DNA of 58,711 nt from Flavobacteriaceae bacterium (GTDB taxonomy: Bacteria; Bacteroidota; Bacteroidia; Flavobacteriales; Flavobacteriaceae), in NCBI GenBank assembly GCA_027490305.1, contig JAIXYI010000067.1, positions 1-58,711 on the forward strand. The letters run 5' to 3'. Shown in pieces: positions 1 to 9,000 of this stretch. The notes under the pieces were generated by a model, which did not search any database, had not been told where the DNA came from, and worked only from the letters and a program-made list of their open reading frames with translations. How positions within the stretch are numbered: position 1 is the first letter of the stretch; the number at the start of each line of letters is the position of its first letter. The position numbers and the translations under genes were made by a program.

Positions 1-150
1 ACGGAAGAAATGTACAAACCTGACCGTTTCTACGAATATGATTACGACAGCCACGGCAACTGGGTGACCTGCCGGATGTTTTTGGACGGAACCAACACCG
101 GGACGCCTAGCATTGTGGCTAAAAGAAAAATTGAATACTACCAAAATTAA
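1..150 (+). CDS. C-terminal end of a protein with a YD-like tyrosine-rich tail (partial)
   Basis: Reading frame 1 is open from the window edge to TAA at 148-150 and gives 49 residues, including RFYEYDYDSHGNWVTC. This pattern (Y-x-Y-D-x-x-G-N-W) is common in the repeats of secreted hypothetical proteins and lipoproteins of flavobacteria, but too little is visible to assign a function. The stop lies only 5 bp before the start of the giant gene that follows, so the two may be co-transcribed, although base composition shifts between them. The start and most of the gene are outside the window. Confidence 0.6.
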   Translation, partial: TEEMYKPDRFYEYDYDSHGNWVTCRMFLDGTNTGTPSIVAKRKIEYYQN

Positions 151-155
151 CTTAT

Positions 156-3100
156 ATGCCTACACAGTTTCATCCGAGTTTAGGCCAACTGTTGCCTCTT
201 GACAGAATTCCCAATGAGGGCGAGTCGTTACGCGATGTTTTGGCGACCTTACTTGACAGTGTTTTTGTCAAGAACCTCATTTGTAGCCAGAAGCCCGACG
301 GGTCATCCGGGTTTTACAGTATGACGATTGTATCCTATAATGGTCTGGGAATCAATATTCCGATTGCGCAGGATCTTCGGCTTGTCCTGAATCCCACAGC
401 TTCAGGCGCCAGTGAATTGCCGGTTAGATTGGAATATTCATGGCCCATCGTAAAGTATATCAGCGATTTTAGAATCGACACGTTTGACAATTCAATACGT
501 TCGCTTTATGATATCGTGATAGCACTTTCGGGGTGGAACCATAAGCGTTTTCTTAGGGAGGTGATACATGCCTTTTTTCCGGGCATTGATGGCATTCAAC
601 AATTTAGAACACAGTTCAATCAGGCACACGATAATGCCCTCGGGCAGTTGAATAACCCGGATGCAACTGTTGACGACCACATTGATTATTTCTCACGACA
701 AATCAGTTCGGCTGACATAAGCCTGGCTGAATTTGTTTATCAAAGCCTGATAAGCATTCCGGATGAGGGGCCCGACCGGCTGAAGAAGCTTTTTTCGCGG
801 TATATCGATAATATTGAGGACACCGTCAAAGAGGCAATAACACTCGATTTTAAGGCTGCCATCGACGATTTGTCGGTAGGCCTACAATTCCCGAGGAAAT
901 GGCTGAAGCCGGTTGACGAAAACGGCACACCATTGCCCGAAACCGAATTCAGCATACTGAGCTGGGAAGTTGGAAGTTTGGCATATTCGGCGAAATATGG
1001 TTTCTCGTTCTACAAAGAGGATGTCTTTAATCTCACCCGTTCGGAAATCGGAAACACCGGTCTCATCGCTGAGTTTTCTGGCCTGAAGGTTGACCTTCAG
1101 AAAAACCGCAACATTCCCGAGGCGGATGCGGACGGCAGGAGCAATGATTTTAGGGGGTTTTATGCACGTCAGGCATCAATTACACTGCCTAAAAAATGGT
1201 TCAAACAAGACGACGGACAAACGCTTTCCATAGTCGGGCGCGATCTGCTTGTCGGAACAGGAGGAGTTACAGGTACGCTAGCCTTGGAAACGACAGGCGG
1301 TGATGACACCCTGTGGTTTAAAATGGGCGGTGTCGATGGTTTTTCAGTAGGATTCAAAAAGTTTGATCTCCAGTTGAAACAGGATTCCGTTGTACACTCA
1401 AGTATCGAAGGCGTACTTAAGTTAAAAAAACTTAAGAACGACGACGGAACTGACTTCGAAATTAAGATTACAGGCGACTTGAAACAAGACGGTGATTTTG
1501 CCCTAACCGCCCTCTCAGAGACCGGATTGGTGGCAAAATTCAAAGACTACGTCAATTTCAGGTTCACCTCATTGGAACTGGGTGAGGAGGATGGGGTCTT
1601 TTTCATAGGTGCCAGCGTTGACCTTGAGTTCCCACAGGGCATTATCCACACGATAACCCACGGAAAGAAGATCAGTATACCGAGAATTCGTTTCTATGCT
1701 GACGGCACGTTCGAGATCGTGGGAGGTAATGCTTTCCTGCCAATTAATCTGTCGCTTCCGCTGGGTCCGGTAGATATGAGTGTGACCGGACTGCATTTTG
1801 GTCGTCTACAGAGAAAAGATAATGACCAGGAGCGCACCTATAATTACATCGGCTTCGACGGGGGCATTAGCGTTGAACCTTTTGGTATTGATGTCCGAGG
1901 CGAAGGGGTCAAATATTACTATCCTGCACATGACGATGGGGGAAGCGGCTTTTTACATATTGAGACCATTAAAATTGACATAGTCGTCCCCAATGATTCT
2001 CCTGCCGTAATCATAAATGGAATGTTGACTATCCCTGAACCGGGAGTATCACAGGAATATGCTGGAACAGTCGGCTTTAAATCCACAAAGACGGAACTTG
2101 CCGGAAATGCGGAGATGCGCCTGATCCCTAAATATCCCGCTTTTGTAATTGATGCGAGCGTAAACCTGCCGAAGCCCATACCCCTTGGTTCCGTGTCGAT
2201 CTATGGTTTCCGGGGCCTTATCGGCCATCGATACATCGTTGAGAAAAAAGCGGCAGGATTACCGGAAACGGCGAGTTGGTACGACTATTATAAGGCACCA
2301 CCGTTTGGTATTTCGGTGCGTAAAATGAGCAGCCCTGAACAAACGTCGGGATACAGCAGTCAGTTTACATTCGGCGCAGGGATCGTGCTGGGTTCCAGCT
2401 TCGACAATGGGTTCCTGTTCTCGGTTCGCGCGATGCTGTTTCTTCAATTACCGGACCTTTTCGCAATCGAGGGAAGGGCAACGATACTGGAGACCAAGCC
2501 CGGGCTCACTGACACCAGCGAACCTCCCTTTTATGCCTTCATGTTCTGGAGTAGCACATCGATCGAAATCGGTGCGGGCGCAAATTATAAACTGCCTCGT
2601 TCGAGCGGCAAGATTATAGAGGTTCACGCGGAAATGCGAGCTGCATTTTACAAACACAATCCTTCTGACTGGTTTGTCAATATCGGCACCAAAGAAAAAC
2701 CCAACAGTTCAGTACTCTTCAAAGACTTGATTAAACTGCGTACGCTTAGTTACGTCATGTTCTCGGCACGCGGTATTGAATTAGGAGCCCGAACCGACTA
2801 CAAAATCAAGAAGAAATTTGGCATTACGGTCAGGATAGAGGCGTACGCTGAGGTTGGCGCTTTTATTAGTTTTGAGCGTCCGCAATTGGGGGGATACATC
2901 AAATTTGGCGGAATGATTTACTTTAAATTTATTGTGAAATTCAAGTTCACGATAAACGCGATGTTGTCTGCCGAGGTTATGAAACCCGCTAAAATAGCGG
3001 CAGAAGTACGTTTTAGAGTTCATGTCAGTATCGGTTTCGGTTCTATCAGCGCCACTGTGAAAGTGAAAATTAAATGGGAACTCAATAAGCAGGTTGACCG

Positions 3101-6062
3101 CACTCCGATTCCTGCTATTCCTTTACAACCCGCTTTGATAAAGGATTTTGTAAAGGGTACCCACATGTTGACGAACGAGAGTTTTGCACTCGACTTTATA
3201 GGGGCGGCGTTGGATACCGCCGTTCCGGATCCAACCGATGCAGCCATAACAAAGGTACTTCCATTGGATACCTATATAGATGTTAAAGCGATAAAGGGCT
3301 TAGTGCCCACGGCTGTTAGTAAAATTGGGGGATATACCACCGGGGCGGAACTGTTTACAGACCTCATTCCACCAAAAAAGACGGTTAAAGGAGGACATAC
3401 ACTTCGCCAGGTAAAGCATAAGTATTCTATTGTAAGCATTGGCCTAAAAATTAAAAAAGCGAACGGGTGGGTAGACTATCATCCATACAAGGCGCTTGTT
3501 GATCCTGACGAATACGATGACGTCTCAAATTTTAAAATTGGGTATTGGCAGCGATCCGGGAACCAGTATAATGCAATAAGGATTTTGGCTAACAATCCCC
3601 TATCCTATCTCGATAGCGGCACGCCGGGATCAGTCATTCCAGAGCAGTACGGAATGACCGCAGCCACTATGTTCTGCCACAGTGAAAGTGTTGAGGAATT
3701 GATTTGTAACTTCCTCAACAAGCCACTCGGTTGGCAAAGCGAGGAAGTAATAATTGGTGATAATAATGAACAAGGAGGAGCATTTGTTAATGGCGTTTAC
3801 TTTGGGCTGGGCCGGTGGTTCGATGAAAGTCCGATTTCCATCGAGGGCATTCCGGTGACGTCGTTCCAGGTAACAGAAACCCCTAATAGCTGGAACTTGA
3901 ACCGTTCATTAAGCTTCAACAGTGTAAACACTTTGGTGGCGACTTTTCCCGAAGACGTTCACAAAACGTACCTGAAACTTACGACGCTGGTAGCCTCGGT
4001 AAGGGTTCGCTATTTACGGTATGCAACTGTCGGATATGAGGACGGACCTTCGATTGGGCTATTCCAGGAAATCTATAACCAAGTATACACGGCTGAAGAG
4101 TTAGGTTCCGGAGTCGAATTCGTTAGCGACGACGTTCCGTTCACGCGAATCATTATAGAACCGATTCTGCCGCAGAGTGATGCGATTGATGCGCTCCTTG
4201 CTCAAATGGACTCATTGCGAAGCGAAGACGGAACCCTTACCGACCTTCTTCTCTATAGCTACCTGGGACAACAACTGTCGGACCTACTCGTAGTTGCGGT
4301 CACTGAATCACTTCAGGGAACTTGCGGTATTGGCGACAGTTTTTACTGTAATGCCTATCAGCAGTTGATGGCTATTTACCCGTTTGGCGATGGTTATGTT
4401 AGCGCTCCTAATTTTGCAGAAAATGCAATTGCCACTTTTACCGATTTATTGAAGAATCTAATGGGCGGCGACCCCTACATATTGCCGCTTATCCGGGAAT
4501 TTGAAAAATGGTGGTACCAATTGCAGGCCTCAATATCGAATAATGATCCGTACGAGATACAGACATATAATCATAATTTAGTCAAGGATTTTGCCGATTT
4601 TATACTTGAACAACTTCTATTGCTCGGTAATTGTGAGTGTAATGTACTCAACTACACGTCATTGCACGAGATTGTGTGGGAGACATTTTCACATTACGAA
4701 TTTGCGCAGACCATACCATCGGCCGATGCCGTCCAAGAGGAAGTCGTTCTAATGCAACAGGCGATATCCCGCAACCCGCAACCTATATGGAGGCCATATT
4801 CCGCCTATTGCCTTGAACTTAAACTATCGGACACGGTAGATGACACTGACCCACGAATCTTTACTTACAAGTTTGCATTCAGGACGGGGGGACCGGTCGG
4901 GCATTTCCACAGCTACCCAGGAGCCAATTACGGCGGTACTTTTCCGGACAAGTTTCCATTGACTAATCTGAAGTCGTATATTGATTTCAAGCGTTCGTAT
5001 CCCGATATGCAGGGTAATATCATCATGAGTAAGCCCGTTTTTACCGGCGCCGAGAAGTTTATGATGCAAGTTGTTTTCCTGCGGCCGTTCGTATATAACC
5101 TCTTTAAAAGTTGGAATTCGTATAATGGTAACTTACAGGCCATTTTCGGCGATCTTGATATTCTTATAGTTGATCCGGTAAATGAGGCTGAAATGCCTTA
5201 TCCACTGCCTGTCAACATAGAAAATACGCCCGTGCCTGATAGTTTTGATTGGGTGAATGACGGCATGCCCCATACCCCACTGGCTTTCAGCTACATGCAG
5301 AATGCAATGAATAGTATGCCTGGAAGTGACATCCAATGCGTCCTGGGTGACTACGGCCTTATTCGCCCGAACAGTCCGATAATCACTACGCATTTTAAAG
5401 ATCTCAAGCCGCAGAAACTTTATACGGCTATCATCCGCAACGCTGTCTCTCCGAATAACGTGCAATCCGAAAGTACCGTCAAAGAAGTACACCGATTTGT
5501 ATTTCAAACATCGAGATACGCACATTTTGGGAAGCAGATTGCCAGTTTTACGTCGGAAGAAGCTGGCGAGGCCCGCTTTGAAGTCGTGACAAATGCGAAT
5601 TCAGATTCGCTGGTAAAGGCAACTTCGGTGATTGGCGGCGATTTTGACGATAATTTGTCAAAGATTTTCCAACATCCATTCGACTGTGTATACGAAGGGT
5701 TACTAAAACTCCCCGTGCTTGATCCCGCAAGTCGTACCGAGATAAACGTTGTCAGGACAGCGGATAATAGCGTTTTTGCGCTATTAGTCAGATCCCCCGA
5801 ACCATTTAATGAACCCCGAATTCCTGCAAATCTGGCAAAGTTATCAATGTTTCTTACTACGACGTCCGATCAAGTAGTACCCTCAAACGTGCTACTTTCG
5901 AAAGATGGTTCGCAGGCGTTTGTTACGTGTAATGTCAGTTGGCCAGAAAATTTCAAACTGAAATTCCGTTACTATGAATGGGACGCCAATTTATTCGGGG
6001 GCACGTATAAAGATCACTACCTCGCCAATAACAATTATCCTTTTATCACCCTCAATGTTTAG
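156..6062 (+). CDS. giant beta-rich protein of unknown function, 1968 aa, DUF6603-like middle region
   Basis: An uninterrupted 1968-codon frame starting with ATG 5 bp after the previous stop. There is no signal peptide, no membrane helix and very little cysteine. The first 250 residues look helical and mixed. Residues of roughly 330-1000 are a long run of alternating hydrophobic/polar strands with motifs such as ISIPRIRFYADGTFEIVGG (near 503) and KPIPLGSVSIYGFRGLIG (near 670), which from memory resemble the DUF6603 family of large beta-rich proteins of unknown role. The last 950 residues contain no domain I recognise. The next giant gene starts 3 bp after the stop, so the two are surely one transcript. 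Base use is more A/T-rich than in the rest of the window, suggesting recent acquisition. Function is unknown; a structural role linked to the fibre-like third gene is inference. Confidence 0.85.
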   Translation: MPTQFHPSLGQLLPLDRIPNEGESLRDVLATLLDSVFVKNLICSQKPDGSSGFYSMTIVSYNGLGINIPIAQDLRLVLNPTASGASELPVRLEYSWPIVKYISDFRIDTFDNSIRSLYDIVIALSGWNHKRFLREVIHAFFPGIDGIQQFRTQFNQAHDNALGQLNNPDATVDDHIDYFSRQISSADISLAEFVYQSLISIPDEGPDRLKKLFSRYIDNIEDTVKEAITLDFKAAIDDLSVGLQFPRKWLKPVDENGTPLPETEFSILSWEVGSLAYSAKYGFSFYKEDVFNLTRSEIGNTGLIAEFSGLKVDLQKNRNIPEADADGRSNDFRGFYARQASITLPKKWFKQDDGQTLSIVGRDLLVGTGGVTGTLALETTGGDDTLWFKMGGVDGFSVGFKKFDLQLKQDSVVHSSIEGVLKLKKLKNDDGTDFEIKITGDLKQDGDFALTALSETGLVAKFKDYVNFRFTSLELGEEDGVFFIGASVDLEFPQGIIHTITHGKKISIPRIRFYADGTFEIVGGNAFLPINLSLPLGPVDMSVTGLHFGRLQRKDNDQERTYNYIGFDGGISVEPFGIDVRGEGVKYYYPAHDDGGSGFLHIETIKIDIVVPNDSPAVIINGMLTIPEPGVSQEYAGTVGFKSTKTELAGNAEMRLIPKYPAFVIDASVNLPKPIPLGSVSIYGFRGLIGHRYIVEKKAAGLPETASWYDYYKAPPFGISVRKMSSPEQTSGYSSQFTFGAGIVLGSSFDNGFLFSVRAMLFLQLPDLFAIEGRATILETKPGLTDTSEPPFYAFMFWSSTSIEIGAGANYKLPRSSGKIIEVHAEMRAAFYKHNPSDWFVNIGTKEKPNSSVLFKDLIKLRTLSYVMFSARGIELGARTDYKIKKKFGITVRIEAYAEVGAFISFERPQLGGYIKFGGMIYFKFIVKFKFTINAMLSAEVMKPAKIAAEVRFRVHVSIGFGSISATVKVKIKWELNKQVDRTPIPAIPLQPALIKDFVKGTHMLTNESFALDFIGAALDTAVPDPTDAAITKVLPLDTYIDVKAIKGLVPTAVSKIGGYTTGAELFTDLIPPKKTVKGGHTLRQVKHKYSIVSIGLKIKKANGWVDYHPYKALVDPDEYDDVSNFKIGYWQRSGNQYNAIRILANNPLSYLDSGTPGSVIPEQYGMTAATMFCHSESVEELICNFLNKPLGWQSEEVIIGDNNEQGGAFVNGVYFGLGRWFDESPISIEGIPVTSFQVTETPNSWNLNRSLSFNSVNTLVATFPEDVHKTYLKLTTLVASVRVRYLRYATVGYEDGPSIGLFQEIYNQVYTAEELGSGVEFVSDDVPFTRIIIEPILPQSDAIDALLAQMDSLRSEDGTLTDLLLYSYLGQQLSDLLVVAVTESLQGTCGIGDSFYCNAYQQLMAIYPFGDGYVSAPNFAENAIATFTDLLKNLMGGDPYILPLIREFEKWWYQLQASISNNDPYEIQTYNHNLVKDFADFILEQLLLLGNCECNVLNYTSLHEIVWETFSHYEFAQTIPSADAVQEEVVLMQQAISRNPQPIWRPYSAYCLELKLSDTVDDTDPRIFTYKFAFRTGGPVGHFHSYPGANYGGTFPDKFPLTNLKSYIDFKRSYPDMQGNIIMSKPVFTGAEKFMMQVVFLRPFVYNLFKSWNSYNGNLQAIFGDLDILIVDPVNEAEMPYPLPVNIENTPVPDSFDWVNDGMPHTPLAFSYMQNAMNSMPGSDIQCVLGDYGLIRPNSPIITTHFKDLKPQKLYTAIIRNAVSPNNVQSESTVKEVHRFVFQTSRYAHFGKQIASFTSEEAGEARFEVVTNANSDSLVKATSVIGGDFDDNLSKIFQHPFDCVYEGLLKLPVLDPASRTEINVVRTADNSVFALLVRSPEPFNEPRIPANLAKLSMFLTTTSDQVVPSNVLLSKDGSQAFVTCNVSWPENFKLKFRYYEWDANLFGGTYKDHYLANNNYPFITLNV

Positions 6063-6065
6063 AAT

Positions 6066-9000
6066 ATGCTGATCAGTAAATTTTTTGAAGAGCAATTCAA
6101 CCTTCATAGCTCCCATGCCTTTATGGAAGGCAGCCAATCATTTCTTTATAGTATAGGATTAGCCGGTAATAAGTTTGCGATCGTAAAAGCCGATTCAAAA
6201 GGCCATGTGATTTGGAGTAAAAGCTATGAAATTCAAGTCCCTTCTGAGCAAAAACACTTAGATGGTGTTATACGCGTTGGCGAAAACCTTGACTACAACT
6301 ACGTTATCACCGTCCGGGGTGGAAACAAATTCGGATTGATTAAAGTCGACTCAGAAGGTAATCTACAGTGGTCACGGGTTATTGACGAGCTACTGTTTTT
6401 GGGGAAAACATCGATAAGTAATTCCAACGACCCAAATAAATTTCACGTCGTCTGCGTGGCGGCCAAAACAGACGAGCCTTATTACCTGCGCACGCTGAAA
6501 ATACATAGCGATGGTACAGTTGTTTCGTCACTGGTTTTTTCACCATATAAAAATGTAGAAATAATCCGGAGCCGACACTATACCAGCGGATTCACAACCC
6601 TCATCCGTATCCCTGGCAATAGTGACTATGTTTTCGTATGCCTGACGCACGAACAGGTAATATCTCGTGTGTTCTCGTTCGGTCAAAAAAGTTTAGTCAA
6701 CCGATTAGATGACTTTGTGTCCATCGAAACGGAAAACGCCAACGAGTTGAACTGGATCGCTTCGGGAGAATTTGATGACAAATCTGGAATCGTTTATATT
6801 GATTCGGCACTGTGTTGCTATTTTAGCGTAACTGAGTTGAAAGGCAAAACTGCCATTTGCAGTAAACGAGATGTGTTATATCTTGCCATAAAGACGGCAG
6901 AAACATCAATAGTTCACAAAGCCAGATATAACTCAGCGGGGCAAATGGAGCTGATTTGGGGAAAGTCAGTAGGGAATGGGACGCCTCTGCCGTTCTCAGA
7001 CCTGTTTTTTCTAAACGCCATGGTTTATGCGATAGCCCCCATGGAGAATGTTTGTGTAATTACAAACGGAAATTTTCAAACCTGCATGACCGTTGAGGAA
7101 GAATCGCAACTAAAATCATACCGCACGTTTTTCGCCGGTATATACGGGCTTTCTTCTGTAACTGACTCCGTGTCAACTAAGGCTACCAGTAACCGCGAAA
7201 ACACAATCGAAATTTTAATAAAATTACTTTGTGAACCACGAACGGTTACCATTGACCTCGACGAGAGGAACACCAAACTTCAATCGCCCAGTTTCCTATT
7301 GGAAGCTGTGGGATCGACAGGCACAGATGGAAGTGCAATAGGCAATCACGTGAGGTGGGCGTTTAACGGCACACTAAAGGACTATCATTTGCCTAAAGGC
7401 AATGCTTCCGCAAATACTTTTCACTATAATAAGCCGGACGACTTTGTCCAGTTATTCCGGATACCTTATCCCTCAACACCTTTCAGTTTAAAACTATCTG
7501 ACCCCCCTTCTGCAGTAAACCATGCAGCGGGAACTTGGGTTTATAATTTTGGAAGTAAGGTATTTCACGTGAAGTTTCGTAACCTGGTTAAGTATACGGA
7601 AGTACTTTCGTCTGTCAATCCAATGGACGACACAATAGGCTTTTTCGTAAACTATAAAAATAATCTAATTGAAGTGTCATGTATGTCGGATTCGTTCTTT
7701 TCAGTAACGATATCGCCTGAGAATTTCAGTTCATCCACGATAATACAAAGCGAAATACTATCTGTTGACGATACGTACTCGACGACAATGAAACTATCCG
7801 TGCGACGAACTATCAATCTGCAAGACAACCCCGATCTAACATATTACTGCGTTAACGGGCATACATTCCGCTATATCATGTCCGAGGGGGTTTTGGATAC
7901 ACTCTTTTTTGACCTTTATCATGATTTCCTAATTACCTCCGTTCAATCGGACACACTTGAGTTTTTAGGAGACTTCGCTCTTTCACTGGATGACGAAGTA
8001 GTGCTAACCTCCCTTGAACCAGTCGAGGGCATTGTGCATGGCAAATGGCCCCATTTCAATGGTAGTGACAAAGTTAATTTGGAAAACTATATCCAAAGGT
8101 GGTATGGCGAGGACCCTGATGGAGCGCAGAATCTCAAACAGGCTGTCGCCAACTATCTGACTTTAAGCGAAAGTGAAGACAACCCCCTTGCCATGCAAAT
8201 GTTCCCGCAGCAGCCGACTGGCGATGCATCGGAAACTGGTGACATTGGAGACATGGTGTCTACCCTCAATCTCCTTAATGTTGTCACGACGGACTTTCAT
8301 CTTGCACGAATGATGGGAATGGGAACACTCGATTTGTATGGTAATGTGGCTGATGACACATATGTCTATGTGGCTGTGTACAACACATTAAAAGATGTGG
8401 GAAATCCCAATATGATGAACCCTACGCAGTTGATTGCCATGAGTCTGCCAACGAATCCTAACTTCGAAAGAAAATGTCTCCCGATTGAAATCGATTCAAT
8501 ACTACCGGGGCTATACGATGCCAACTTCCAGTTAGATCTGGAAACCACGAACGGAGAAGGATACACTTTTGACGGAAGAACGCGCTACCTTACCGTTTTC
8601 AGGAAAGACCTTTGGCAGGATATCATAAATCCTACTTTCTATCAAACTTGGCAGGAGTTTTCGAGGGCCGACTTCACCCTGCCCGTTTTCGGAGGGTTAA
8701 AACACAATCTGTCGGGCCCCGAATACCCATGGATCCGACCTGAACTCTCACACGATGACTACTACATGTCGGCTCCCGAGGTAGGCGTGGATGCTTATCC
8801 CGAGACAATCCCATTATTCCTGGATCCCACAGACCCAACTCTTTATGTACACGAACAAAGGATATCGGGAAATTGCTATTATAATACTTACGGTATTAAT
8901 CTGTTTTGTAGGTCGCAAATCAGCTCCGCAGAACCCTTTTCAATTTACTCGGAACTTATTCCCTCTAATTTATTGCGTTCTCCTTCGGATATCTCAGCGA